Shown here in pieces: positions 31,064 through 44,698 of a DNA stretch of 64,000 nt. Position numbers and translations under genes: made by a program. Position 1 is the stretch's first letter. Each line of letters starts with the position of its first letter. A model generated the notes under the pieces. It was given only the letters and a program-made list of their open reading frames with translations, had not been told where the DNA came from and searched no databases. Where the stretch lies: NCBI GenBank assembly GCA_034336665.1, contig CM067588.1, forward strand, positions 5,706,655 to 5,770,654. The letters are read 5' to 3'. The DNA is from Luscinia megarhynchos. Its lineage: Eukaryota > Chordata > Aves > Passeriformes > Turdidae.

Positions 31064-31069
31064 AATAAA
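31064..31069 (+). terminator. YOD1: Candidate proximal YOD1 poly(A) signal
   Basis: AATAAA about 640 bases after the stop. Further AATAAA-like signals near 32725 allow a longer 3' UTR, as known for mammalian YOD1. Confidence 0.4.
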
Positions 31070-34000
31070 ACTTATTAATCCTCCGTAGGTAGTTTTTAGT
31101 TGCTTGAAAAATAACTCTCAACCCCCTGGTGTTTACACTGCATCAGAGCATAAGCATGTTTCCTGGAATACTTGGGATTCTTCTTCATAATAGCATTGGA
31201 AATTCCTGCAAGAGGGAAGTGAGTAGTTAGGGAAGTGGCTTAATTTGCATCTGTTAAATACATTGAATATTTTACTTGAGTAGAGCCAATCAAGGCCATG
31301 GTGTTACTAAGCTGTTCCAGTTTCCAAACACTGTAAATGAGCACTTTAAGGTTGAGTTCTCACTCTTTGCTGGTAAAAAAAGTTTTGCCCTCTGAAGGCC
31401 AGAGCCAGAAGGGAGGCTTGAAATTCCATCTGCTTTCTGCCTTAATGTGTTTGATTTGTCACCACTGTGGAGTAGCAAGACTTTCATTGTGATAATGAAG
31501 GGTGCAGCTGAATATTCAGAACAAAATAAGCTGGGAAAAATGCCCCACTCCTTGGACTGCTCAGAATCAGGGAAGGTGAAATTGTTTTAATTGGAATATC
31601 TTACCTCACAGTGGGGTTGTGAAGTTTAATAGTGAGGGCTTTTAAAAGGTGCTGTAAAGGTGCATTTTACTGAAGGGGATTTATGTTGTTGTTTTTGGTT
31701 TTTTTCTTTGAAATGCCTGCAACACATCCTTGTTTCTTGAATTTTAAAATATCTTTTTCTGCCATTCTTCTATTACTGTTTTGAGTGACCTTCTTTGCAC
31801 TTTTAGACTGGGGAACAAGAACGTGCATCTTCAGGCTGGGGAAGAAATAAACCCACTTTCCACAGGGAACCTAAAACCCAGGTTGAAAGGCCTCTGTTCC
31901 CTCAGGCACCTGACCAAACTGGTGCAGCAACACCACCTTTTCTGCAAAAATCCCATTTCAAGTCCTCAGCAGAGGCTCCCAGTTGGATCTTGAAATCCAG
32001 GAGGGTTTTACTGAAGAAAGAACATAATTACATCAGTGCTTTGCTGAATTAAGGCATGAATAATTAAACAGCCTAGACTCACCCAGAGCACTGTGGACCA
32101 GGTTTGGTTTTAGTTCAGTATTAAACCACACATTAGCACTGTTGGGAGTTCCCTGTAGAAAACCACTCAGCTCCCAGTGTTAAACCCTGCTCTGCCTTTA
32201 GCCTGTCATTAGGAAAAGAAGATAAAACCCAACATTAAACCCAGCCCTGTAGAAGCTGATGCTTCAGAACCTCCAGAAATCCCTGACAGTCCAAAGGAAC
32301 TGAAGATTACACTGTGTTGGAAGTACTTGAGCTGAAATGGTGGCTGGGAAGGAGAGCCAGAGCCTGGCAGCCCCAGGGGAGCTGCTCCTGCCCTCTGCCC
32401 TGCACATGGACACAGTACCTACCTCTTTGGTGTCTGAAACACAAGTGCAACATCCATATTTATTTTCTGCCTTGACTTTGGGGAGCAACCCTTAGATTTT
32501 AGCTTTGTGTCCTGGATGGATTTCTCTAAGTGTGTAAAGCTTTTTTTTTTTTTTTTTCCTGGTATTTCTCAGTTGCAGTATTTGAAAAATGAGTTTTATT
32601 TAATCCAGAGTGTTGAGCTTTGCTAGATCATGTTTGCATTGGGAATCTGCTGACAGAGAATCAGTTCCATTGGAGGGAGACGTGTCACTCACTGCTTGGA
32701 TGTTTTATTTCGTTGCCTAGAAAATAAAATCTCTTTGGTTAAAAAAAAACAAAACTGTAATTCGTGGTTGTAAAAATTGATATTGTTACAGACTGACAAA
32801 GAAATCCTTGGTACTGACTGAGATAAATTTCTCCTTACTCTCCTAAACTTTCCCAAACAAAAATTATTTCCATTATTTAAAATGTAAAGTTTGGATAGAT
32901 TTAAAGTACAATTCCTTTCCTTTTTAAAAATTATGATTAGGGTGTTTTTTAGTATTTTTTAACTAAGATTTTCCTGCCCTTAATGACACAGTCAGGGAAT
33001 TATCCCAGAAATGGCATCCTTGTAATGGTGGGATGAACTCTGAATATCAGGATGGGATGAGATGAGCTTCAAGATCCTTTCCAAGCCAAACCCACTCTGG
33101 GATTCTATGAAATATCTACCTGAATTATCAGGACTCAGCTGTAAAGAGAGCTTTACATCCCTCCAGAATCTTTTATGCATTGAAATACATAAATTATTAA
33201 GTAGACTTCACAAATATTTGTCTCAGTGCTACACAGATCTACTCCATGGATGCAATAGACTGAAAGAGAGTCTGGGGAGAAAATCAGTAATAACTGGAAT
33301 TTCTGAAGGACAGACCTAATTGTGAAGTTGTGAGTGAGCTCCTGTGGAAAGAGCAGGTTTCTGGGGAGAGCCCTGGGAGAAGGAATCCTGTTCACAGCAG
33401 CACCTTCCCTGGGCACAGCCACAGCAGGACAGGGACAGTTTGGGGACAGTCCTGTGGCCATCCTGACACCTGGAGAACATCCCAGCTCTGGAACTGGGAT
33501 CTGTTTGGGGCAGCCAACACCTCTGACCCCCCTGTGCTGTTTGCCCTTCTCCTCCTTGGGGGCTGCATGAGGAGAGAGCAGAAGTTCTCTGAGCCAGCCT
33601 GGAGCTCAGACTGGGGAGTTTCTGAGCAATCAGGCTGGCACACGAGTGCTGAATCATCTGTGTGTGGCTGATTTCACTGCAGAACCCACCCATGGGCCAG
33701 CCCTGGGAGCCTCTCCCTTACAGCTCTCCAGAAGAGGAACTAAAAGTTGTCAGCTTGCTGTTTGGAAAATTGCACCTGCCATGCAATTAAATGTCTGCCT
33801 GCATTTTAAATCAAACTTTGCATCCAGCTCTAAAACTAACCCTCAGGTTTGCTGCAAATAAAATTCCTTCAAACTGGTTGAAGTCACTCCTGCTCTTTCA
33901 GCTGAGCCCCAAATGCTCCCTGAAACAGGAATACAATGGAGGAATTAACAAAATCAGGTTGTCCAGGATCACAGTGCCCTTGTCTATTATTTTTAATTGA

Positions 34001-35924
34001 AGTATTGAGGAAAATGTTGGGGAATTATTAAAGCTTGAGAGCTGCCTTCTCACTTCTGGTGTTAATGGCAAGCAGGCTATGGGAACACCTCACCTCCCTT
34101 CTCTAGCTCTGTAAAACAGATAATAAATAGAGCTCCTTGGCCAGGGGAGGTTTAATGAGTGCTGTGAACAGCAGGCATTAACTACCTGCTGTTTTCCATA
34201 ACTGATTTGTCAGCACACAGCCTGTGCCTGCAATTTGGGCAAAGGAAAGTGCCCAAAAGTCCCACAGAGTCAAAGAAATGTCCTTACCTTGACAGGAATC
34301 TTATCAGTGACGCCGTGTGGATGCTTTTCCTTCAGGGCCAGCCTGAGTCACTTGTGCCCTCGTGTTTAGGAACAGGGTGAGGCTCAGCAGGGCTGTGAAG
34401 CTGCCAAAGTCCTTCCAGGGCACTGGGAAGTTTTCTCTGCATCATTTGACTCCTCACATACCCTTCATGCCATCTATGTGAAATCACACCTTGTTTTGGG
34501 TTGGAGCTATTTATATTTGTTGGAGGGAGAGGAATGTGGAAAAAGAGCAGGGCTCCTGATTGAGAGGAGCTGGAGGTTTCTGCTAATGGATGGTGACGCT
34601 GCCCTGCCCCACACAGGGCTGCAGGCAGCCAGCCCTGCCTGTCTGACTGCCCAGGCGGGAGTGCTGCTGCTGCAGGACACCCCTGCCCTGCTGCTCACTC
34701 ACACCCTGCTGGCAGTGCCAGAGCAAAATCACCTGCCTCGGGTTTCCTCCCTCTCTCAGAGCAGCCTCAGCACCGGGCACAACTCAACCTGTACAACTCA
34801 AAAGCTTCCCACTTAAAATTATTAATTAAAATCAAGCCCACTTCATAAACTCATACCACATTTAAACTCTGTTGGTGCTGTGCCATCCAGCACAACTCCT
34901 GAAGCTGTGGCACCAATCCTGCCGCTGTCACAATGCTCTGGCTGCTCCCAGCTGCTGCATCCCCATCCCTCCCTGCTGCAGCCAGCCTGGGAGAGCAGGA
35001 GGGGCTGCCTGGGGCTGCCAGCAGCCTCTGCTTTGTCGATTTGCTCCTTCTGGAGCAGCACTTGGCTGGGCTCAGCATTGCCGGTGGGAGCCTCTGGCTC
35101 ATCTGCCCTGTCTCCATCTTCCTGTGGCTTTAATTAGCTGATGTTTCCACTTCCCCCTTCCGTGGAGCAGGGAACATGTGTGGCAACACAGCCTCCTGCT
35201 AAAAATACAAATTAAAGAAAAAAAAAAATCATTGGAGCGTTGAAATGTGAATGAATCCGGCAGCTGTGTCAGCCCTGGAAATTTCCTGCGGGGTGTTCGT
35301 AGATTTGCAGTGAGCAGCACCTTGTCAAGCAGGTACAAGTCCATGCTGGGGGGGGGGAATGGCCAAGCCTTGTTTAGCAGCAGGAAAAGCTCTGATTTTA
35401 ATATCAGAGCCCAAAGTCAGAGTGAGAAGGAGGCTCTGCTGTTCTCTGCCTGCACCACCCGGGCTGGGGCTCGGTGTCACTCAGCCCAGGGCTGGAGGAG
35501 GCAGCAGAGGTGGCACCCTCGGCTCAGAGAGGAGATGCTGCTGGAGAAATGTCCCAGCAGAGCTTCTGAGGAGGTGTCAGTGTGAAAATGAGTGATGGGC
35601 ATCTTGGGGGGCTTCAGCTTCCACCAGAGCTCCAGGAGCTGCCCGGGGAAGGAGTCCCCACACCGGGAAGGAGCTTGCAGAGGGTTTGGTGCCCACAGGG
35701 AACGGTGCCAAGTGGGGCAAAAGCAGCTGCAGGTCGGGACAGGCAGACTTGGAGCTGCACAGAGCTGGGCACCGTCCTGCAGCACGTAAATCAATCTGTG
35801 CTGAGGCTTCTCTTCCTGCCTGTCTTTACAACCTCCTTCCTCTGCAGGCAGCAAACTTTTGGCCTCTGGGAAGCTGCGGTGAGATGCAAGCACCAACCTG
35901 TCCCAGCCCAGGCTGTTTTCAGAG

Positions 35925-36512
35925 GCGAGCAGGAGCAGCTCCCAGCCCGGCTGGGACATCCCTGCACAGAGCAGGAGCAGCTCCCAGCCCAGCTGGGACA
36001 TCCCTGCACAGAGCAGGAGCAGCTCCCAGCTCAGCTGGGACATCCCTGCAGAGAGCACCTGAGAGCAGGAGCAGCTCCCAGCCCGGCTGGGACATCCCTG
36101 CACAGAGCAGGAGCAGCTCCCAGCCCGGCTGGGACATCCCTGCACAGAGCAGGAGCAGCTCCCAGCCCAACTGGGACATCCCTGCACAGAGCAGGAGCAG
36201 CTCCCAGCCCAACTGGGACATCCCTGCACAGAGCAGGAGCAGCTCCCAGCCCGGCTGGGACATCCCTGCAGAGAGCAGGAGCAGCTCCCAGCCTGGCTGG
36301 GACATCCCTGCAGAGAGCAGGAGCAGCTCCCAGCCCAACTGGGATATCCCTGCACGGAGCACCTGAGAGCAGGAGCAGCTCCCAGCTCAGCTGGGACATC
36401 CCTGCAGAGAGCAGGAGCAGCTCCCAGCCCGGCTGGGACATCCCTGCACAGAGCAGGAGCAGCTCCCAGCCCGGCTGGGACATCCCTGCACGGAGCACCT
36501 GAGAGCAGAATC
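35925..36512. repeat. 42-bp minisatellite with an internal hairpin
   Basis: About fourteen units of GAGCAGGAGCAGCTCCCAGC plus CCGGCTGGGACATCCCTGCA. Each has the inverted repeat TCCCAGC...GCTGGGA. The unit is 14 codons long, which keeps frames open on both strands; no gene is inferred. Confidence 0.93.
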
Positions 36513-39500
36513 CTGCTGAGGGTGACGCTGCTGGCGGCGTCCCCAGCCAGGGAGGTAATTAGTGCGCAGGGCTGGGGTCAGGGCTCAGCCCCGCTGTCAG
36601 CCAGCAGCTATGCAGCAGAACAGGATGTCGGATTAAGGATCCCCGTGCCCAGGACAGCAGGGGACAGCAGGGAAGTGAAGGAGCTGGGTGGGACCGGGCA
36701 CTGCCAGCTCACAGCCGGCGCTGGCAGCGCAGCAGCCGCGACCCTGAGCTCGGCTCTGAGGGGCTCAGGCACGCCTGGAGCAGCGGGAAGGTGCCTGGCA
36801 GGGCTGCAGGATGAACTGCACCGGCCCTGGCTGCAGCTGAGGGGCCGGGATCACCTGTCAGGACGGACCTGAGCACCCACCCGGGCAGCGGAGCCTTATC
36901 TGCAGCGGGAGCGCAGTTAATGTGTAACCTGGCTGTGTTTGGTTAGCCCAGAAAAGCAAAGAAGTGCTGGGATAGGCACGGCCGGGACAGGAATTGAGCA
37001 CGGAACGACGGACAGCCTGGTAAAACAACAAAACTGATTAATAATCATTTCTGCTCCTGTTTTTTGCTTTGCTCTCTGTGCTTTTCTTGCTGGAGGGGCT
37101 GGGGGGCTCTGGGTACCTGCAGGGCTCTGCTTTGGAAGGGTGAAATGTGGTGGGGGATTCACCAGCAAAGCTGGACGAGGTGGTTTGAAAGGTGGTGGTG
37201 GTGGGAGGAAAGCTGGGGAAAACTCTGCTCAGGACAGCAAACACTCAGGCAGCTGCTGGGAGGCTTCATTTACCTGTTGGAGATAGGAGGAAATTCAGAT
37301 CTGCCCCCGACCCCTTTCCCCTGAGCTGGGACCCATCCCCGGGATGGTGCCTGCAAAGGGGGTTTGCTTTGGGCTGTGTTTGGGGCTGGCCCTTTGCCAG
37401 GCAGGAGGGGGCTGGTGCTCTGCCCCAGACAGCAAAACCGAGCTCTGCTAACCCGGCGTGAAGAGCTCGGAGTGGTGCTGGCTGAAAGAAAGTAGCCTCT
37501 TCTCTAAGCAATTAGCATTAATTGCTACCCGGCACCTTTGATGGCTTTTAAAGGACAGTTATGGCAACGGCCACAGGAGCTGAGGGACCTGGCCTTGGGC
37601 TTGGATAAAAAATAACTTCTTCCAAGTACGTTTTTAGTTGGGGAAGAGAGCTCCACCGCTGAAAGCCAGCTCTAAAAAGCTTCTCGAGCACCATTCAATC
37701 AAACGCTCAGTCGCGTTTTTAGTTTGGGGCTGTTACTCGCCGCAAAGAAGGAACTAAAATCCTTCTGAATCATTAAAACTGAGGGTTTCAACACTGATTT
37801 TTCGCTTTTCCTGAGCTGGGTGAGTGTGCTAGAGCTGTAATCACATCGGAGAACTAATGGGCAGGAAAAGGAACTTCTTGTTTGGGAGCAGATCCTCCGG
37901 CGGGCTGGGGCTGAACTTTGCCTCCCACGGGCTGGGCCTCGGTGGGTGCCAAAGCCTTGGCAGCTCCTTCAGGTCCCTCAAATGCTGCTTGAATGAGAGA
38001 AAATAATTTCTTTAATGGACTGATAGTGGGGGGGATCCTCGTTGAGGAAATGCCTCCCTGCTGGCCCCAGCCAGCTGCACACTCGAGCTGCAGCAAGGCT
38101 TTCACTTCCCTGAAATTTGGGAGGGAGGCAGCACAACAACCATGGTCAAGCCTCCTGCTACTTAGGAGTCAAATCTATAAATCTGTATCTCTAGTTTTGA
38201 TATAAATCTAAATTTCTGGATGTTCCAGCGCACAGCAAAACCCTGCAGAGGCTGAATTCCCCCAAGCTCAGCTCTGCTTCCCCACAGCTCAAATCCCTGG
38301 CTGTGAACAGATCTGAATTCAAAGAATCCAGGGAACTGCTGCTCCAAAGCCACCACTTAGTGCAGCGTCACTTAAGCAGTAAATAATGCAAAGCTGAGAC
38401 TGAAATATTAAACTCCTCCTGCATGGAAGGATTAGATCTGTCAGGGTGTGGGTGTTGAAATCTGATTTTTGCGGCGTATTCCAATTACAAAGGAATTCTT
38501 TCAGGGTCTAACGCTCTGAACAAGCAGCCAGTTCTGCTCACTTATCGCTGGATCTAATTCCCTGATCCTGCTACAAGAAAAAAAAAAAGCAGCAGTGTGT
38601 TCCTGCCTGCAGGTTACAGCACAAAGGGCTCCTCTGTCTCCCGAGGAGCAAATCCTCTGCTGTGGGTCTGGGAGTCCTGGAAGGGGTGTTGGTGTTTGTT
38701 TTGCTGCTCCCTCTCACCCCCACAGCCCAGTTCCCTCCCCAGGAATGGGGTGGTGCAAGTGCAGGAGAATAGTTGGTGGTGCCAGGAAATTTTGGGAGCC
38801 TTGCATCCGTCAGTAATGACACGTTCTGTGGGTGCTCAGCAGAGCTCTGTGCAGGGATAAGTGTCCCCTGTGCCACTCTGCCCCTGTGCCAGGGCTGGGA
38901 ACCCAAACCCAGGGTGTTTGTCAGGCACACTGGGGTCCCACTGGTGATGGGAGGTCTGGGCTGCACCAGGGGGATTCTCTGGGCAGAGGGGACACTGGGG
39001 TGCTGCTTGAACCTGCCCTGCTCCCCACAGGCTGTGCCCAAACACACCCAGGCGTGCCCCAAAGGCCTGGGGACACCTCCCTGGGGACACCTCCCTGGGG
39101 ACACCTCCCCAGGGCCCCCAAGGAAGGGTGGCAGAGCAGCTCCTAGCCAGGAGGAAGCTCCTGACAGAGGGAGGATGGGAGTAACCAGCAGCATTTTGGG
39201 CCAGCACGTTCACAAGTTCAAGCTGCAGGGCTGGCACAGGGGTGTGGCACAGGAAAGAGGTCCCATGAGTCAGGGCTGGGCTGCTGCTGGGCTTTCTGAG
39301 CCTCTCTGGGGCTGAGCTGGGCTCAGCTTTTTTCTTGTGCTTTATCTGCCCCTCTGAGGTGACCACAGAGCCACCAACACCAGCTGCCTGTGCAGAGGTG
39401 ACCCTGTTTCCAGTTATTTTGAGGAAAACTTCAAGGCTGATTTTTAAAAGCCCGGCTGTGCCTTCTCCAGGAGCCTGAGATGGGGCACAGCTGCTCCATC

Positions 39501-39614
39501 CAGCAGCAGCAGAGCTCGTGTCACCCCGGGGGAATCTCACAACTCACTGCTTCTCCTTTCTCCTGCTGCAGCCAGGACCTTCCCCCCGTGCCAGCCTCCA
39601 GGGCAGCCCCTGCT

Positions 39615-42600
39615 ATGCCCAGGAAGGAGCTGGGGATGGCTGGCTGTAACTCTGGCAGCTGTGACAGCATGGTCAGCACGGCCTCCAACCACTCACAGCG
39701 GGTGAGTAACCCGGGCTGCCCAGCCCAGCTCGCCCCTCTGGGCTGGGGAAGGATTTGGGGCAGATCCCAGCCCAAATCTGCTCTCCATCGCTGCTTTGGA
39801 GGCTCTGAGACAGCAGCAGGACCAGATAATTCCTGCCCCAGAGCACTGCCAGGGCTGTCCTGCCACGTGGAGAACCCTGTGCTGCTGCAAGGATCACACC
39901 AGTTGGGTAACTGGGCACAGTGGCTGTGAGCAGAGCTGGGCAGGGATCACACCAGTTGGGTAACTGGGCACAGTGGCTGTGAGCAGAGCTGGGCAGGGAT
40001 CACACCAGTTGGGTAACTGGGCACAGTGGCTGTGAGCAGAGCTGGGCAGGGATCACACCTGCAGGAGACAGCGAGCTCAGATGAGCTCCCAGTTTAGGCA
40101 GGGATGGGTTTGCACCTCAGCTCCTCCTGCCTGGCACAGATAATTCCCAGTTTAGGCAGGGATGGGTTTGCTCCTCAGCTCCTCCTGCCTGGCACAGATG
40201 TTCCCAGTTTAGGGACGGGTGGGTTTGCACCTCAGCTCCTCCTGCCTGGCACGGATAATTCCCAGTTTAGTCAGGGATGGGTTTGCACCTCAGCTCCTCC
40301 TGCCTGGCACGGATAATTCCCAGTTTAGGCAGGGATGGGTTTGCTCCTCAGCTCCTCCTGCCTGGCACAGATGTTCCCAGTTTAGGGACGGGTGGGTTTG
40401 CACCTCAGCTCCTCCTGCCTGGCACGGATAATTCCAGTTTAGGCAGGTGTGGGTTTGCACCTCAGCTCCTCCTGCCTGGCACGGATAATTCTCAGTTTAG
40501 GCACGGGTGGGTTTGCACCCTGGGTGTAGCTGTGTCATTTTTCACTATCTCTCCACTAAAGCTCGTTTGTCTCCCAACGCCGATTCCGAGATTGATGGGC
40601 TAATTACACCCTGCCTGCCTCGGGGCTTAATTGATACGTGTGAGAGCAGCACTCAGAGCTGGCAGCTTCTCCATTTGATGGATTGCAAACCAGAACCAAA
40701 CCCTCCGAGTTTAATGGCCATGGAAGAACTGGTTGTGATCCTGCACGGTGAAAGATTTGAATCAGGTGTCTCTGCAAAACAGCCCCACCTGGGATCGTCC
40801 CTGCCCCCTGCTTTTGATCTGATGCACATTCCATCCTGTCCTGGGTTTCATTTTGTTCAGGACAGATTGCAGGAATCACCTGGGTATCTGATATTGCAAC
40901 AACACATCTCCTGGTGCTCACAATACAACAAAAATTAAACAGCTCTTGCTCAGGTGTGAATGGAGAACAAGGAGAGTTCATCCCCTGCACAGAAACCTTC
41001 GGTATTTATTGTGTGTCCTGGGATTCAGCCTTGCTGAGCAGTTCTGGTGTCTGTACCCACAGATTTGTTACCCATCTGCTCACATGTCAATTTAAAGAAC
41101 TAAAGGTTAGAGGCCAAGTTCCCAAGTTCAGAATAATCCATCTTCTGAGCCACAGATAATATAAAAAAGGCTTGAAGTGTATATATATTTCTTATTTTTG
41201 AGAGGAGGTTGTCTAGTTTTTTGGAGCTGTAAATACTCATTATGGAACAGCCACTGGCCAAGCAGCTGTCACAGGCTCTCTAAACTGCCTGGACATTAAA
41301 TACAAATATATAAAATACTAAAATAATGTAGGATATATTAATGTAGAGATAATATTAATATATATAAAGTTATATATATAAAGTTATATAATGTTACATG
41401 TATATATGTAGTATAAAGTAAACCTCTCTTTCTAATATATATCATATATCATATATAATACAATATATATTCTATATTCTATATAATATATTCTATATTC
41501 TATATAATATATTCTACATTATATATTCTATATTCTATATAATATATTCTATATTCTATATAATATATTCTACATTATATATTATATATTCTATATAATA
41601 TATTCTATATTATATATTATATATTTTATATTACATTTTCTATATTTACTATTATATATTTTATACATTGTGTGTAATATATATGTATGTAAAATACATG
41701 TAATATTTTTTATATTTTTATATATATAATATAATATTTTAATATATATATAATATATATTTTAAAATATATATGGTATAAAGCAAACCTCTTTCTTACC
41801 TGCTTTATCTTCTTTTTTCCAGAGTGATAACAGCTATGACTATTTATCTGTGGAAGAGAAGGAGTGTTTGATGTTCCTGGAGGAAACCATTGGTTCCCTG
41901 GATGCAGAGGGGGACAGTGGGGTCTCCACGGATGACACCGACTATGGGGAGCCCCCCAAGCCCAGGAAAAGGCCTCGTGCCCCGGGGTGAGCTGGAAACC
42001 CTTCTGCATATAAGATTTTAATATAAAAATCGATTTTTTTTTTTCCCAAATAGTTTCATACAGGCCTTATTCTCATGTACAGATATGTACAATGCATGCC
42101 CTATCTAGACATGAATATTTTACAAAATTTTCTGATACCACAACTCGATGGCTTTGAAATTCTACAATATATAAGTAACTTGCAGGTGTCCTGCTCAGTG
42201 TCAGTAATCACACAGGTTTTGTCAGGCCCAGATTTCCCCAGCAGTGATGGATCAGAGGAGTCAGGGAGCCCTGGGTGCCTGTCCTGAGCTGGCCCAGAAG
42301 GGGTGAGGGGTGTTCTTGTCCATGTGCAGTGACTTCAGCTCCTCTCTTCCCAGACGTGGGGAGCAGGACTCCCCCTGCGAGCAGGGATCAGCGGCGTGGG
42401 GCTGAACAGAGCAGCGCCCAGAGCATCTCTGCCTCCTCCAGCCCGGCCCCAAACCCGCCCAGGAGCATCCCTGGCAATGTCCAGGCGGTGCCAGCAGGAA
42501 GAGCTGCCCAGGAGGTGCCCCAGGAGGGCAGGCTGCACCAAGCCAGTGCAGGAACCCACCCCAAGCCGGTGATTCCCCGGCCCCCAGAGCCCTTCCAGGG

Positions 42601-43429
42601 TGAGCTGCAGTGGTCACGCAGCTCGGACGCCCAGGGGGAGGCGGCCAAGGAGACCAAGGGTCGGACTTTGTGGGGCCAAGCAGAGAAACCCAACCCGGAC
42701 GAGCCCCCGCTGGACCCCGAGGCCAAGCGTGGGCCCCCAACCGCCCCCAAACCGCGGAAACTGCCCCCCAACATCATCCTGAGAGCCAGCAGGAGCAGCG
42801 CCGAGCACGGCCACCGGGCCAGAGCAGCCCCTGCGCCCTCAGGCAGCGCCCAGCCCGGCCCTGGCAGTGACTGCGCTGCTGAAAAGGGCAACTCCGGCCA
42901 CCTGGACCCCAAGGAGAAGGAGAGAGCCCGAAGGGAGGCCCTGGAGAAGCTGGGCCTGTCCCAGGACAGGAGGGAGCCCGGCGCCCACCTGCATCCCCAG
43001 CCCAGGGAGGCACCACTCCCCGTCCCTGCGCAGCCCGGCCAGGGCCCGGTGCCGGGGCTGCGGCCCTTGGCCTTCAAATCCAACACGCTGGAGCGCTCCG
43101 GGGTGGGGCTGGGCAGCTCCCTGGGCAGCAGCAAGGAGCAGAGCTCCAGGAGCAGCAGCAGCTCCCTGGGCAAGATGTCCTTCATCGAGCGCCTGGCGCC
43201 CGGCTTCCTGCGCGGCCGCGCCCGGCCCGCGTCCCTGGGCGCAGGGAAGGACTTTGCCGGCCTCCAGCAGCAGGAGGAGCAGGACAAGAGCAGCAAGAGG
43301 AGATCCCACCCTCTGCCCGGCCTCCCCAGGCCCGCTCGCTCCGCTGTGAGCGTCAAGATCTCCCCGAAGGGCGCGGCCGACGAGAACCGGCGCGAGGCGC
43401 TCAAGAAGCTGGGGCTGCTGAAGGAGTAG
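39615..43429 (+). CDS. C1orf116: C1orf116 / specifically androgen-regulated gene protein (SARG), about 437 aa
   Basis: Coding exons 39615-39701 (MPRKELGMAGCNSGSCDSMV...), 41823-41986 (SDNSYDYLSVEEKECLMFLE...) and about 42367-43429. Diagnostic segments shared with human SARG are EEKECL-FLEETIGSLD, TAPKPRKLPPNI, RREALEKLGL, FKSNTLERSGVGL, RPASLGAGKDFAG and a C-terminus REALKKLGLLKE. The protein is cytoplasmic, Pro/Ser-rich and of unknown biochemical function. At exon 3 the nearest acceptor (CCCAG before 42354) would shift the frame and stop within 17 codons. An in-frame junction needs the tandem GAGCAG acceptor (exon start 42364 or 42367), so that boundary is uncertain. Human SARG is about 600 aa; the middle region is shorter here. 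Confidence 0.9.
39885..40065. repeat. Three tandem copies of a 58-bp unit in C1orf116 intron 1
   Basis: GGGATCACACCAGTTGGGTA plus ACTGGGCACAGTGGCTGTGA is repeated three times, then diverges. Confidence 0.9.
40088..40530. repeat. 58-bp minisatellite in C1orf116 intron 1
   Basis: About eight units of CCCAGTTTAGGCAGGGATGG plus GTTTGCACCTCAGCTCCTCC and TGCCTGGCACGGATAATT. Confidence 0.93.
41300..41780. repeat. AT-rich low-complexity tract (TATATTCTATA units)
   Basis: TATATTCTATATAATATATT-type motifs fill the end of intron 1 up to about 45 bases before the exon 2 acceptor. Confidence 0.9.
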
Positions 43430-43550
43430 CTGCTGGGAAAGGGGTTCTCACCCCAAATCCGGCAGCCTGCACTGCCTGGCCTTGGGCACGAGCATCCCCT
43501 GCCAGCTCCTGCCCCAGCGCCTCGGGAGAGCTGCTGGGAGCTTCACACCA

Positions 43551-43556
43551 AATAAA
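43551..43556 (+). terminator. C1orf116: C1orf116 poly(A) signal
   Basis: ACCAAATAAAGGAAGG lies 122 bases after the TAG stop. Confidence 0.7.
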
Positions 43557-44282
43557 GGAAGGCGGCGTGGACAGATGTTTTGTATATAGCAGATGTACAT
43601 GAGCTATTTATAGCAAGATCTCTCAGTGTGGATGGGGTGTGTTCTCCTGCAAGGGCTTTAATGCATTTGGGGATTCACCAGAACAGGGAAGCCATGGAAT
43701 TAGGGGTTTGGCTTGTTTTCAGAGGGGTTGCATGTGGATAAAGCATCTCTGGGAAGAACTGCTGGACTTTGCTGCTCCTTTAGGACTTTTTTGGGGTTTT
43801 TTTATTGATTTTATCACAGCCTCTGAGGCCTGAGCATTCACCTGCCACGTGAAAGTGCCTCCCAAAAGCATCACTGCCTGCTGGAGGGGCTGGAGGGCTG
43901 CACAGCCACCCCACTGCCTCCCCTGCCACACTCTGCTCCCCCAGGCAGCCCTGAGCACCTGGACCCAGCACCTGGCAGAGGCTTGAACTGCAGGAAGTGA
44001 CAGCTGAGGAGGCCAGAGGCTGTGCTGGTGTCACATCCAGAGCTGCCCAAAATGGGGCAGATGCAAGGCTGGGACAGCTCCAGCTCCTCCCCCCGAGCTG
44101 TGCTGGCTCCTGTCAGCCCAGCTGATGCTGCTCACCTTGGGGAACAGGGGTGGCTGGTGTCCCTAATAAACCTGTGTGTGATCAGCAAGGGCTGTGTGCT
44201 GCAGATTTATGTCACAGTCAGGCAAATCTTAATAGTGAAGATTAAAACAAAGAGTTCTGAGACAAAGGATGAGCCAGGTCAG

Positions 44283-44698
44283 GTCCTGCTCCTATTCCTA
44301 TTCCTATTCCTATTCCTATTCCTATTCCTATTCCTATTCCTATTCCTATTCCTATTCCTATTCCTATTCCTATTCCTATTCCTATTCCTATTCCTATTCC
44401 TGTTCCTATTCCTGCTCCTGTTCCTATTCCTATTCCTATTCCTATTCCTATTCCTATTCCTATTCCTATTCCTGCTCCTATTCCTGCTCCTATTCCTGTT
44501 CCTATTCCTGTTCCTGTTCCTGTTCCTGTTCCTATTCCTGTTCCTATTCCTGTTCCTATTCCTGTTCCTATTCTTATTCCTGTTCCTATTCGTATTCCTA
44601 TTCTTATTCCTATTCCTGTTCCTGTTCCTATTCCTATTCCTATTCCTGTTCCTGTTCCTATTCCTATTCCTATTCCTATTCCTATTCCTATTCCTGCT
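44283..44698. repeat. Hexanucleotide array (TTCCTA)n
   Basis: About 69 units of TTCCTA, partly interrupted by TTCCTG and CTCCTG. A strong pyrimidine/purine strand bias is present. Confidence 0.97.

Larger units (their letters stand above)
30428..39614. other. YOD1 3' UTR and intergenic interval to C1orf116
   Basis: No coding exon recognised on either strand. A (TG)n run lies near 30650-30668. CR1-like ends lie near 33050-33110 (GGGATTCTATGA). Most of 30.5-35.9 kb is AT-moderate, unique-looking sequence compatible with a long 3' UTR. Confidence 0.5.

Noticed and set aside
35477..36502. Frames with repeated 14-residue units on both strands
   Set aside because: Product of the 42-bp minisatellite; no start context, splice sites or homologue recognised.
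42388..43404. 338-codon antisense frame
   Set aside because: Shadow of C1orf116 exon 3, whose sense frame matches the known protein to the C-terminus.
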